A stretch of DNA of 14,747 nt from an uncultured Saprospiraceae bacterium (lineage in GTDB: Bacteria; Bacteroidota; Bacteroidia; Chitinophagales; Saprospiraceae): NCBI GenBank assembly GCA_938002705.1, contig CALLAG010000248.1, forward strand, positions 1 through 14,747. The letters are read 5' to 3'. Position numbers and translations under genes: made by a program. Shown one piece after another: positions 1-7,877 of the stretch (position 1 is the stretch's first letter; each line of letters begins with the position of its first letter). A model generated the notes under the pieces. It saw only the letters and a list, made by a program, of their open reading frames with translations. It had not been told where the DNA came from and ran no database searches.

Positions 1-434
1 AGACTATTCCAAAAGAATGCCACTTTCTATATTTTCAGGATTAATATCTTCCAGCTGACATTATGTAGGGTTTAAGTATAGGCTTGGGATTAACAAGTAT
101 ATTAATGAATAGACAGCTATCAGTATGATTCCAATATGCAAATGATAGGTTTTTCTTTATTTATTGCATATCTGCTGACAATCCCCTGTTACACGAGTAT
201 GTTTTTCGCTTTAGATGTACAGCTATCATTCGATGACGCTCAACAGCTTCCTACTTATTTGGCTATGTTATTCTTATTGTACCGATGGCAACATATCCAA
301 CATATAATGTTCTCCACATACCATAAAATTATCAATATGCATAAAGTGCTACACTTATATCATATGGGACATTAAGTTCCGTAAATGGTATTAGATGACA
401 TCTTAGTAGATATATTCTTGCAGATAATAGTCGC
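1..434. other. Left-edge region without a convincing gene
   Basis: No convincing gene is visible here. The stretch holds one doubtful plus-strand ORF, listed separately. At the extreme left there is a minus-strand open frame of only 18 codons ending in TAG at 4-6, with an in-frame stop directly upstream and no start codon, so it cannot be a gene as it stands. The region lies downstream of the T9SS-protein gene on the minus strand, but I see no strong stem with a T-tract that would serve as its terminator. An 11-base inverted repeat (AGATG-A-CATCT) around 392-402 is too short to be meaningful by itself. Confidence 0.4.
136..375 (+). CDS. Doubtful 79-residue hydrophobic small ORF
   Basis: This open frame starts at ATG 136, ends in TAA and would encode a 79-residue protein. 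It has a hydrophobic N-terminal stretch (about residues 5-27), a second hydrophobic patch (about 42-50) and an unusual run of His and Met residues in the last 30 positions (QHIQHIM, MHKVLHLYHMGH). I do not recognise a family. No promoter-like element or partner gene supports it, and the composition could arise by chance in AT-rich DNA. It is listed only because no competing gene covers this strand. A chance ORF or a decayed gene fragment is at least as likely as a real membrane peptide. Confidence 0.2.
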   Translation: MQMIGFSLFIAYLLTIPCYTSMFFALDVQLSFDDAQQLPTYLAMLFLLYRWQHIQHIMFSTYHKIINMHKVLHLYHMGH

Positions 435-2264
435 TTACTTAAGAACTACAATCCGCTCAGTCATAAGGGCTTTGTCACCGATTTTGATATTCATAAAATA
501 GGTCCCATTACTTAATGCATCATTATTAAATGAAAACTCTATGATGCCGATTTTTTTGGGCTTGTCATCATACAATAACTTAACGACTTGACCTTGAGCG
601 TCATATAATGTGATATTAATACGACTATAATCTGTCGCTTCGAATGTAACTTTTGTTTTATTGTAACTTGGATTAGGGCTTACGGTAATATTTTGGTCTA
701 TGTTATTATCTATCGTAGATGTGACTCTACCTGGCTTAGATAATGCATTGACATAAGTGGTACCTCTGTTACTTATGGCTCCGAAGGTACCGCTGGTCCA
801 TACCACTCCTGGCTCGTTATATTTTCTCTGGCAGCCAGCATAATCTCCCCATCTTTCTATATTTCCACCGAGGTTATCGATATGGCTATCTCCTGATTTT
901 ATTTCTACAGGATCAGAATAGTCTTCTGTATTATCATAGTACATTGCAGTGATGCCAGGTTGCATATCTATAGCAGAATGCGACATGACGATCATAGATT
1001 CTCTGTCTGTAACTTCTGTACCTGTCCATGCTATGCCAGGATAACCATACTCTACATTAGACCCACCGAGAAGTTGTCCTCTTATATCTCTGCTACCGGT
1101 GACATCTTCTATGATACCATGATACACATCTGCGAATCCGGTACCATGATTGATCGTATTACCTACGAATTGTATATGGTTATTGATTATGTAACCGTCT
1201 AACACTCTTGCGTCATTAGTCTCAAGGAGTCCCTGCGGCTGATTAGCGACAGGTGGTGCTCCATAGTTGAAGTCAGCGTTTCTGACATCAAGTAGTATCT
1301 CTGCATCATCTTGATAGCCCGTAATCTCAGCTATGAATATCGTATCTGTATCGATAGCAAAGTTAAGAGCTGATAGGAAATACATAGATTCTCCTAAGTT
1401 CTCATCAGCGTACTTGATAGGGCATAGGTTTCTTATCGCCTTGCCATCCCAGGTTATGTCAGACCACTGTCTTATCTTGAGATCCTCGCCATTATATCCA
1501 GTATTCTTATCTATCTGATAGATGAATGTCTCAGAGAAGCCTTCCTGCCATGATACATTATCTTGTATGAGGTTGAGCGTAAGGAATAACTCCCCATCAG
1601 TGATAGAGATCATGGGATAGTCTGACCATGTATTATCGCCTCTCGGGTTACCGGTGAATTCGTATAGATTCCAAGTAGAATTTGCAGAGCCTTCTTCTGA
1701 GAATCCTAATATGATCCTATTCGTCTGACTATTATTACCTGCTAGGCAAGTGAATATAAACCTGTCTGTAGTAGGGTCATATATCGTTCTGGGGTCGAAT
1801 TTGAATTGCCCTTCCGCAAGTGCTCCTGTGAAATTTTCTAAAGTTCTATTCCTGATCAGTGTCCCATCTGATTCTCTTATGGATACATTACTATTGACTA
1901 CTGAGAATACCTCACCAGAGTTAGATACGGCTATGTGGTTGTCTTCTGGTACGGAGCCATCAGTGCCATTACTCTGGAATCCTGTTATGATGACAGGTGG
2001 ATCAGCTAATTTTTTCTGAGGTGCTTGTACATCATAGTTCTTAGGGTACTTTACTGACATTAAAGCTTTAATCTCTGCAAGTCTAGTAGATGACTGTGAT
2101 GGGCCCTCTATATAAGTCATATCTGGTCTAAAATCTGGTCCTAAATTTCTCACGTCTATCTGCTGAGCCATTGGGACAGGTGCCAGTTGTTTGGAGTTAT
2201 ATTGTAGCTGAGATATTGCTAATATAGAGCACAATAAAAGTGATAAAGTGAGTGATATTTTCAT
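435..2264 (-). CDS. Secreted protein with T9SS type A sorting domain
   Basis: This is a 609-residue exported protein of unknown activity. Residues 1 to about 18 form a signal peptide (MKIS followed by a Leu-rich core). The middle (about 85-510) is rich in beta-strand patterns with Asp, Asn, Trp and Gly turns (for example NTWSDYPMISITDGE and NIERWGDYAGCQRKY), typical of propeller-like extracellular proteins of Bacteroidota. The last 80 or so residues (from about ITVSPNPS) match the Por secretion tail: an SPNP motif, a stretch like YDAQGQVVKLL, and the end NGTYFMNIKIGDK...ERIVVLK. Such tails direct transport across the outer membrane by the type IX system and are cleaved at the cell surface. 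No catalytic motif is visible, so the passenger function is unknown. The gene lies 197 bases downstream of the lysE-like gene and probably has its own promoter. Confidence 0.88.
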   Translation of the reverse strand: MKISLTLSLLLCSILAISQLQYNSKQLAPVPMAQQIDVRNLGPDFRPDMTYIEGPSQSSTRLAEIKALMSVKYPKNYDVQAPQKKLADPPVIITGFQSNGTDGSVPEDNHIAVSNSGEVFSVVNSNVSIRESDGTLIRNRTLENFTGALAEGQFKFDPRTIYDPTTDRFIFTCLAGNNSQTNRIILGFSEEGSANSTWNLYEFTGNPRGDNTWSDYPMISITDGELFLTLNLIQDNVSWQEGFSETFIYQIDKNTGYNGEDLKIRQWSDITWDGKAIRNLCPIKYADENLGESMYFLSALNFAIDTDTIFIAEITGYQDDAEILLDVRNADFNYGAPPVANQPQGLLETNDARVLDGYIINNHIQFVGNTINHGTGFADVYHGIIEDVTGSRDIRGQLLGGSNVEYGYPGIAWTGTEVTDRESMIVMSHSAIDMQPGITAMYYDNTEDYSDPVEIKSGDSHIDNLGGNIERWGDYAGCQRKYNEPGVVWTSGTFGAISNRGTTYVNALSKPGRVTSTIDNNIDQNITVSPNPSYNKTKVTFEATDYSRINITLYDAQGQVVKLLYDDKPKKIGIIEFSFNNDALSNGTYFMNIKIGDKALMTERIVVLK

Positions 2265-2300
2265 CGCAAAGAGAGATTATTGATTAAGTAAAGTTGCTAA

Positions 2301-2323
2301 TACCGATGGATGCTTATAATGGC
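2301..2323 (-). promoter_or_regulatory. Shared TTATAAGC motif upstream of T9SS gene
   Basis: On the minus strand this 23-base element reads with core TTATAAGC followed by CATCG. It ends 36 bases before the ATG of the T9SS-protein gene. It matches 17 of 23 positions of the element at 4319-4341, upstream of the DUF6089 gene, and both have a TTG 11-12 bases before the core. It could be a promoter or a regulator site. The spacing does not fit the usual Bacteroidota -33/-7 promoter, so the role is uncertain. Confidence 0.3.
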
Positions 2324-2461
2324 CCCAAAACAAATTGTATGACTATAAATTATGCATCGATCATCATACCAGAATCGTAAGTTACGTTATGCATCCATAA
2401 TTGGTATAACAAGTTAAATATAAGGATCAAATAGCGAATTCTGTGGACAAGATGTAACTTT

Positions 2462-3079
2462 TCATATGACCCTGACCAGCATAAACAACCCAAAACAAAT
2501 AAGAAGAGCTCCTGAGAAATTGAATATCTGATGGGTGATGTGAGGAGTCAGCTTAGATTTGAGTACGTGTGCCAGTAGGACTTTAGCAGTATCGGATAAG
2601 ACGATTACTAAAAGGATAGTGAGTAGTAGTATGATCATAGATTGGTCAGGAATACTCTGACCTATCATATAAGTAGAGATGACACCCATCCAATAGACGA
2701 AGGTAAATGGATTGACACTATTGACCATGAAGCCTTTTACAAAAAAGCCTATATAGTTCTTGGCTGTGAGTTTTTGTTGATTGTAGTTAAGTGCAGGTTT
2801 TTTTATAATCATATATAAACCGAAACTGCACAATACGATAGCACCAGATAGTCCCATCCAGAATATAAATCGTGGAGATTCTATCGTCTCGCTCAGAATA
2901 TTGACAAACTTATAGAAGAAACTGATAAATAGAATATCACTGACCCATATACCAGCACCTACAGTCATGCCTGCCTTGATTCCTCTATCTATAGACACTT
3001 GTGTAAGTGTAATAAATATAGGGCCTAGTGATACTGCCAGACCTAATCCCAGAATTAATCCTTCTATGAAATAAGACAT
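2462..3079 (-). CDS. LysE/RhtB-family translocator
   Basis: This 205-residue integral membrane protein has about six hydrophobic segments and the length usual for LysE/RhtB exporters (about 200-210 residues). Family features visible at the N-terminus are the glycine-rich first helix followed by SLGP (residues 17-20) and the segment RGIKAGMTVGAGIWVSDILF. A later segment, NSVNPFTFVYWMG, resembles the family's conserved NPK/NPF-containing helix. Members export amino acids or other small metabolites across the inner membrane by proton exchange, and the substrate cannot be read from the sequence. The start codon lies only 3 bases after the yjbQ stop, so it is probably co-transcribed and translationally coupled with yjbQ and the DUF6089 gene. 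Confidence 0.87.
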   Translation of the reverse strand: MSYFIEGLILGLGLAVSLGPIFITLTQVSIDRGIKAGMTVGAGIWVSDILFISFFYKFVNILSETIESPRFIFWMGLSGAIVLCSFGLYMIIKKPALNYNQQKLTAKNYIGFFVKGFMVNSVNPFTFVYWMGVISTYMIGQSIPDQSMIILLLTILLVIVLSDTAKVLLAHVLKSKLTPHITHQIFNFSGALLICFGLFMLVRVI

Positions 3080-3082
3080 AAC

Positions 3083-3493
3083 CTAACTTAGAATAGTAGC
3101 TACAAGATGTCTTGCGCCACCATTATTTCTGAATTCGCATAAATAGATACCTTGCCAAGTACCTAAGGCTAATTTATGATTAATAATCGGGATAGAAATG
3201 GATGTGCCTACGATGCTGGCTTTTATATGTGCAGGCATATCATCAGGACCTTCCATAGTATGTATGAGAAAAGGCATATTCTCTGGTACTAACTTATTGA
3301 ATATAGACTCGAAATCTACTCTCACGTCAGGGTCTGCAGCCTCATTAATCGTTAAGCCAGCAGAGGTATGTTGGATGTACAGATGTAGTATGCCTGATGT
3401 AGGTAATGAGAGATGTGATAGCACCTCATTAGTTATGATATGAAAGCCTCTCGCTTTTGGTTGGAGATGTAGACTATAATGCTCAGCCGGCAT
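3083..3493 (-). CDS. yjbQ: YjbQ-family protein (UPF0047)
   Basis: This 136-residue protein aligns along its whole length with E. coli YjbQ (138 residues) as I remember it. Shared blocks are KARGFHIITNE (13-23), HTSAGLTINE (42-51), PDVRVDFE (55-62), EGPDDMPAHIK (81-91) and GTWQGIYLCEFRNNGG (111-126). YjbQ proteins are small cytoplasmic trimeric enzymes often annotated as secondary thiamine-phosphate synthases, because some members rescue thiE mutants. The physiological reaction is not settled. The His of HTSAG and the DDMP and GTWQG motifs, thought to line the active site, are intact. The ATG overlaps the stop of the DUF6089 gene (TAATG), which suggests translational coupling. Confidence 0.95.
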   Translation of the reverse strand: MPAEHYSLHLQPKARGFHIITNEVLSHLSLPTSGILHLYIQHTSAGLTINEAADPDVRVDFESIFNKLVPENMPFLIHTMEGPDDMPAHIKASIVGTSISIPIINHKLALGTWQGIYLCEFRNNGGARHLVATILS

Positions 3494-4302
3494 TAACCTC
3501 GGATTTTAGAGATAGGAGGGCACTTAAGCTGGCCTATGTATCTCATAATACCAAAACTTACAAAGTATACGATGTCATTACTCTTGCCATTACCTCTCTG
3601 AGTACCAGCTGCACCAAACTCTGGATCTACTGATCTATTAGCTAAGAATGGGGCTTGTGCTCCTCTCTGTGATGCTAATGTAGCAGGCTCGGCATAGAGG
3701 CCACTTACATCATCTATATAGTCACTGAATACATTACGACCACTTAGCTCTATATTAAGACTCCAGTCTCTGTTAATGTCCCACTTGAAGCCCATTCCGA
3801 ATACAAAAGCGCCTGTTACAAATCCATACTCACTGCCTACGAACTGTCCTTCTGTGCCGAAGTCTCTTAAGGTATAAGTCTCGTCATCTAAGGTGGTCTT
3901 GGGATTATAACGCATCATAGATAATCCACCGAATAGGTAAGGTGTGTAATATTCTTCTGCACTGCCGTGGATATATGGAAAGAAATTAAATTCTAATACG
4001 ATACTACCATCTAAAATCTGAGAGTAAAAATCCAGATTTCTATTGCGCTCAAATGCATTATTAGATCCTTCATCAGAGCCATTGATACGTCCATAATCTA
4101 TAGATCCTGTGAGTGATATTCTTTCGTTATAGTTTCTTCTGAACTTTAGTCCTATGACATAGCCTGGCCTGGAGAGGTCATATCTGGTATTAAGATCACC
4201 GAAATAATAAGCTGCACCAGCATGTGCTCCATATTCAATGCCTTCTTGTGCAGACAGTTGTAATACAAAACAACATAATATGGCAAATAATAATTTCTTC
4301 AT
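3493..4302 (-). CDS. DUF6089-type outer-membrane beta-barrel protein
   Basis: This 269-residue exported protein has a signal peptide (MKKLLFAILCCFVLQLSA, cleaved before QEG). Next comes the stretch IEYGAHAGAAYYFGDLN, followed by alternating hydrophobic and polar beta-strands ending in a membrane-type strand (IVYFVSFGIMRYIG). The YYFGDLN segment, the FFPYIHG..YTPYLFGGLSM block and the length match the DUF6089 family of Bacteroidota outer-membrane proteins, whose function is unknown. I chose ATG 4302. A TTG two codons upstream (4308) is open but gives no better signal peptide. It is the first gene of a tight group with yjbQ and the lysE-like gene, although no biochemical link is obvious. The 74 bases upstream carry the TTATAAGC motif shared with the T9SS-protein gene. 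Confidence 0.85.
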   Translation of the reverse strand: MKKLLFAILCCFVLQLSAQEGIEYGAHAGAAYYFGDLNTRYDLSRPGYVIGLKFRRNYNERISLTGSIDYGRINGSDEGSNNAFERNRNLDFYSQILDGSIVLEFNFFPYIHGSAEEYYTPYLFGGLSMMRYNPKTTLDDETYTLRDFGTEGQFVGSEYGFVTGAFVFGMGFKWDINRDWSLNIELSGRNVFSDYIDDVSGLYAEPATLASQRGAQAPFLANRSVDPEFGAAGTQRGNGKSNDIVYFVSFGIMRYIGQLKCPPISKIRG

Positions 4303-4318
4303 ATACAAAAGACGATAC

Positions 4319-4341
4319 TATCGATGAAAGCTTATAACGCT
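4319..4341 (-). promoter_or_regulatory. Shared TTATAAGC motif upstream of DUF6089 gene
   Basis: On the minus strand this element carries TTATAAGC followed by TTTCATCGATA and ends 16 bases before the ATG at 4302. A TTG lies 12 bases upstream of the core. It is the partner of the element at 2301-2323. It may contain the transcription start region of the DUF6089-yjbQ-lysE operon, but no TAnnTTTG box is present, so a regulator site is an equal possibility. Confidence 0.3.
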
Positions 4342-4376
4342 ATTAAAAGCAAGTATGTTATATAATGAATACTTTA

Positions 4377-6257
4377 TTAGGACGTAATCCACTTCCTAAT
4401 CGCCCACAAAATTAACAATGTGGCTAATATTGCGGCCATAATTTTGATCATTCTATCCAGCAAAGTAGATTTAGTTGCTGATATAGTGACATCATTAGAG
4501 TAGATGTCTTGGGCAAATACATCATCATTCATCTTAGCGATAATATTAATATCTGTATTGGGATCTCGTTCTACAGTTAGATCAGGGTCTTTAGTCCATA
4601 TGGTTTTGCTGCCCTCTGAAGTGTTGATGTAGTAAGTATAATTGATTTTGTCGCTATAGAAGTTATTAGACTTAAGTGTCGTACTGATATCATAGTGATG
4701 CGGAGTATATATGAGTGATAATGCAGGGAGTTGTTGTCCCATTGCATTATCTGCATCGATAAGTGTAAGACTCTCTCGAGTAGATATCCATACATCTCCA
4801 TCTATCATACTTAATGTCGCATCTGTAAGTCTGGGACTGATAGGGATAACCTTATCCATGAGAACTCTATCCCTAAGTAGCAGCTCCTTATCTATATAGA
4901 GGACAGAGCTTGCAGTGAGGATGATAAGATGATTGTCATCAGAAATGAAATCTAAGATTTTTGATTTTTTTATTACGAGTATACCTTCGTTCTCAGGATT
5001 TTCTATTTCGATATGATGGATGGTATTATCTGAGAAGTAGAATACGTGACCGTCTTGTATGAAGTAGTTTTTAGATTGAGGTATTTGAGTAGATTTTAAT
5101 AATCGGAACTGACCATTAGTGTATGTATAGATTCCTGATTGCCCCAAGATTATTACTTGATCATTGTGTATTATTGACTTATAGTATTGGTCTACCGATT
5201 GGCTTATTTTCACCCTATTCTTATATACGCTCTCAGAGGTGCATACGTAATCTGTATTGATATCTTCTATAAGTTCTCCACGGAATCGATCTATCGTTTC
5301 TATTAGTTGTGCATTATCTTTTGATAATTTTTCTGCCCTATTTTCATAGATAAGGTAGGTGTCTCCTGATCCACTTATAGTGACATTCTGCGGAGCTTTG
5401 AGGTTATTTCTCTCATGCCATTCCTCATTGTACTTTTGCATAACTCGGAGTCCATTACTACAGTACAGCTTGTCTCTTATTTTATAGGGTTTATATATTT
5501 CGTGAGCTGGAGCTAGGTCATACTTGCGTAGTTGGTGTGGTGTTATGATAATCACCTGATTATTAGTCAGCAGCCATACGTTATCACCATTATCTACATA
5601 GAAATTGATTATTTCTTCTGATCTATCAGTATTTATCTCAAAATCAGTGGATAATTCGTTGTGATTGATTGTGTAGAGCTTTTCTTTCGTCAGTACTCTA
5701 GTAGTAGAATCGTGACTTGTGTAAGTTTTGATGACCCCTGAGATATTATGATGATTGATGATGCTATTGATCCAGGAATGTCTCTCGTTATTATGGTCCA
5801 TCGTATGGTCTGGAAGTACACTGATATTATCGTTTTCGATTTTTATACTTCTATTATTATGGCCTATAGTAGGGCCTGAATCGTCTACTTTAATGGAGCT
5901 AGGGCTCGCATTGATCTTAGATCTTACTATAGAGTCTTTATTGATTATGCTTATATATCCTCCCTGGATGACTGGATAAGAGGGATAGAATCGGTCACTG
6001 GCGTAAAGATGACGTGCAGTGACGTTAGGCACCAGATCCATATCGTCAAATATCATATATGGGCCTATATCTGTACCATTAACCTCATATATGCCATTCT
6101 GAGAGATAATCTGAATATAGTCTCCGTCGATAGATATAATATCAATGGGGACAATGCTCTCAGGTAATGGTATGCTATATTGTGACTGGGCATGACCATC
6201 TACGGCATAGAGCAATACTGCTATTATTAAGGATATAATTCTATTACGTAAAATCAC
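4377..6257 (-). CDS. Exported propeller/Y_Y_Y sensor-like protein, no kinase
   Basis: This protein has 626 residues from the GTG start I prefer. A signal peptide (MILRNRIISLIIAVLLYAVDGHA, then QSQ) leads into about 500 residues of repeated short beta-strand units with patterns such as DNGDNVWLLTNNQV and IDGDVWISTRESLTLID, typical of two-component-regulator propeller repeats. A segment before the C-terminus (about INYTYYINTSEGSKTIWTKD) resembles the Y_Y_Y domain that links such propellers to a membrane helix. One transmembrane helix follows (MIKIMAAILATLLILWAI) and the protein ends six residues later (RKWITS). The histidine-kinase or DNA-binding part that usually follows is absent, and no kinase-like coding remains in the next 74 bases. 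A TTG at 6290 is open in the same frame and would add 11 residues. No in-frame ATG exists near the signal peptide. It may be a ligand-binding partner of another sensor. Confidence 0.72.
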   Translation of the reverse strand: MILRNRIISLIIAVLLYAVDGHAQSQYSIPLPESIVPIDIISIDGDYIQIISQNGIYEVNGTDIGPYMIFDDMDLVPNVTARHLYASDRFYPSYPVIQGGYISIINKDSIVRSKINASPSSIKVDDSGPTIGHNNRSIKIENDNISVLPDHTMDHNNERHSWINSIINHHNISGVIKTYTSHDSTTRVLTKEKLYTINHNELSTDFEINTDRSEEIINFYVDNGDNVWLLTNNQVIIITPHQLRKYDLAPAHEIYKPYKIRDKLYCSNGLRVMQKYNEEWHERNNLKAPQNVTISGSGDTYLIYENRAEKLSKDNAQLIETIDRFRGELIEDINTDYVCTSESVYKNRVKISQSVDQYYKSIIHNDQVIILGQSGIYTYTNGQFRLLKSTQIPQSKNYFIQDGHVFYFSDNTIHHIEIENPENEGILVIKKSKILDFISDDNHLIILTASSVLYIDKELLLRDRVLMDKVIPISPRLTDATLSMIDGDVWISTRESLTLIDADNAMGQQLPALSLIYTPHHYDISTTLKSNNFYSDKINYTYYINTSEGSKTIWTKDPDLTVERDPNTDINIIAKMNDDVFAQDIYSNDVTISATKSTLLDRMIKIMAAILATLLILWAIRKWITS

Positions 6258-6521
6258 ATTAGAGGGTGTTGTCTCTGTTATGACTGACAAGTTAGAAGTA
6301 TAGGCACATTAATTAGCCATTAATTGGATTTGAATTATGAGAAATGATTAGTTGCCGTCACTTTGAGTGATAAAATCGCTATTTACAATATTATAACTTT
6401 ATGATTTATGTGAGGATAACTATATAGTGTTATCGGTGTCGATCCCCATTATGAAAGGTCTCCACAAACTAAAATAAGCGAAAAACTTATAAATTAGTGA
6501 CTATCAAAACTTCTACTACTT
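6258..6521. promoter_or_regulatory. Divergent intergenic region, propeller gene and DUF1801 gene
   Basis: This AT-rich region should hold the start signals for two divergent genes. I see no perfect TAnnTTTG box. The closest is TAACTTTA at 6394-6401 on the plus strand, 120 bases before the DUF1801 ATG and without a TTG at the right distance. Repeated ATTAAT elements around 6309-6325 are noted but are common in AT-rich DNA. The part from 6258 to 6290 stays open in the propeller-gene frame. Confidence 0.3.
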
Positions 6522-7133
6522 ATGATAAATGAAGTAACAGAATACATCAAAAAGAAAGACAAATGGCATAATCAGCTGACGCAATTACGTCAGATCTTGC
6601 TCTCTACAGAGCTACAGGAATGTATTAAGTGGGGGATGCCTACTTATACAATGGATGGTAAGAATGTGATTTCTTTTTCGGGTTATAAGAATCACTGTGG
6701 TCTATGGTTCTTTCAGGGAAGCCTACTTCTGGATAAGTATAATATGTTGTCCAATGCCCAAGAAGGGAAGACTAAGACTAGGCGTCATTACAAGTTATAT
6801 GAAGGTGATAAGATCGATATCAAGAAGGTGACATCATATATCAGAGAGGCTATAAAGAATCAGAAGGATGGCAGAGTTACCGGCACTTCTGTACAGAATA
6901 AGTTAAAATCTGAGGTAACATATACATTAGATGATTATCTCAAGAAGAGATTAGATAAAAATCAGCTTATAAAAAAGAAATTTCTGAATCTCACGAAGAT
7001 CCAGCAGAGAGACTACTCTAACTACATAACTGAGGCGAAGAGAGAATCAACAAAGCTGAGCCGTATAGAAAAAATTATTTCCCTCATCTCTGAGGGGAAT
7101 AGTCTTAGTAGTCTATGGGGTAATAAAAAGTGA
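6522..7133 (+). CDS. DUF1801/YdeI-like protein (OmdA-type C-terminus)
   Basis: This 203-residue cytoplasmic protein has no signal peptide. Residues about 13-115 match the DUF1801 (YdhG/YdeI-like) fold: a helical start (LTQLRQILLS), the hallmark IKWGMPTY (35-42), and FSGYKNHCGLWFF (52-64), where family members have a lysine followed by aromatic strands. The Lys-rich C-terminal third (about 135-200), containing LDDYLKKRL and RDYSNYITEAKRESTKLSRIEK, resembles the bacteriocin-resistance YdeI/OmpD-associated (OmdA) helical domain. The whole therefore matches the common two-part YdeI/OmpD-associated architecture. The biochemical role of the family is poorly defined. ATG 6522 is the natural start. 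The gene converges with the beta-barrel gene, and its last 60 bases contain a hairpin that functions best as a terminator on the opposite strand. Confidence 0.88.
   Translation: MINEVTEYIKKKDKWHNQLTQLRQILLSTELQECIKWGMPTYTMDGKNVISFSGYKNHCGLWFFQGSLLLDKYNMLSNAQEGKTKTRRHYKLYEGDKIDIKKVTSYIREAIKNQKDGRVTGTSVQNKLKSEVTYTLDDYLKKRLDKNQLIKKKFLNLTKIQQRDYSNYITEAKRESTKLSRIEKIISLISEGNSLSSLWGNKK
7069..7100 (-). terminator. Intrinsic terminator for barrel gene, inside DUF1801 gene
   Basis: The two arms 7077-7086 and 7091-7100 pair over 10 base pairs (one G-U) around a TCTC/GAGA loop. Read on the minus strand, the stem is followed by AA and six T (7074-7069), the form of a Rho-independent terminator. On the plus strand no T-tract follows. 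It would end transcripts of the minus-strand barrel gene about 120 bases past its stop, within the coding sequence of the converging DUF1801 gene. Confidence 0.6.
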
Positions 7134-7138
7134 CTAAC

Positions 7139-7162
7139 AAAAAAAATGCTGTAATTCGCATT
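7139..7162 (-). terminator. Weaker terminator candidate between converging genes
   Basis: On the minus strand a short stem, AATGC/GCATT (7158-7162 with 7145-7149, loop of 8), runs into eight T (7146-7139). The stem is only 5 base pairs and AT-rich, so it would be leaky. The stronger hairpin at 7069-7100 lies directly behind it. Confidence 0.35.
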
Positions 7163-7217
7163 ATAACTTATTCCTATCTGCGATAGAAAGCCTCACTATA
7201 GCTTAGTTCATATTTTT

Positions 7218-7820
7218 TTAAAATAAAATTCCTAAAGTGAGTGAAGATCTGTTACTGTTAAGAGAAGCTTCTCCACTAGGATTACCGTCTGGGTCAGTGA
7301 ATGTAAAGTCTATAGCGTCAGTCTGTGTCACACCATCTAATTCTATGAAGAATCTTAATTTGCTTATCGGGATCACGACACCTATATTAAAGTCAGTTCC
7401 GAAGCCACTTTCCAGGTCACTGTCAAGACTAGCGTTATAGGCAGCTCCTAAAGATAGATGCCACCTTCTGTTCTTCCCGAAGTGCCATGCTACTCCAAGT
7501 GGTACAGTGATATAGTTCCCAGATATTCCGTTTCCAAAATCTCTTTTTTCAAAATTTAATCGACCTTTAAGGCTCCAGTTTTTGCCTAAATAATAGTCTG
7601 CTTGTGCTCCCAGTAAGAAAGCATTGCCACTAGCGTCTTCATCATCATTAAAATTGGTGTCCTCGCTTAATATGTTACTAGTAAATCCTCCATAAACGCC
7701 AAACTGAAGGTCTCCGCTCTGGTGCCACTCTGGATTAGTGCCGTCTTCTGTGTCCATCGATTGTGCATGTATCATACATGTAACTGATAGGCAGATAAAA
7801 AAGGTAAATAGTTGTTTCAT
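7218..7820 (-). CDS. Small outer-membrane beta-barrel protein
   Basis: This 200-residue exported protein has a signal peptide of 19 residues (MKQLFTFFICLSVTCMIHA, then QS). An acidic linker follows (residues 20-60, including DTNFNDDEDASGN), then amphipathic strands with Gly and aromatic residues typical of the OMP beta-barrel family: FGVYGGFTSN, FLLGAQADYYLGKNWSLKGRLNFE, TVPLGVAWHFGKNRRWHLSLGAAYN. It ends in SSLTLGILF. The terminal Phe is the classical signal for BAM-dependent insertion into the outer membrane. The size suggests an 8-strand barrel. Function is unknown, and such proteins are often structural or adhesion-related. It is divergent from the ATPase cassette across 241 bases and could share regulation with it. 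Confidence 0.85.
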   Translation of the reverse strand: MKQLFTFFICLSVTCMIHAQSMDTEDGTNPEWHQSGDLQFGVYGGFTSNILSEDTNFNDDEDASGNAFLLGAQADYYLGKNWSLKGRLNFEKRDFGNGISGNYITVPLGVAWHFGKNRRWHLSLGAAYNASLDSDLESGFGTDFNIGVVIPISKLRFFIELDGVTQTDAIDFTFTDPDGNPSGEASLNSNRSSLTLGILF

Positions 7821-7877
7821 AGTACAGGAATTGATTTGTTTTAATTAAATAACAAGCCTAAGAAATCTAAATTTTTG

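Noticed and set aside
4..60. A minus-strand fragment that looks like a protein C-terminus (ends GILLE)
   Set aside because: A stop codon lies directly upstream in the same frame and there is no start. At 18 codons it is too short to call a gene remnant.
1750..2019. An 89-codon plus-strand open frame inside the T9SS-protein gene
   Set aside because: The opposite strand encodes a coherent secreted protein with signal peptide and sorting tail. This frame has no features of its own.
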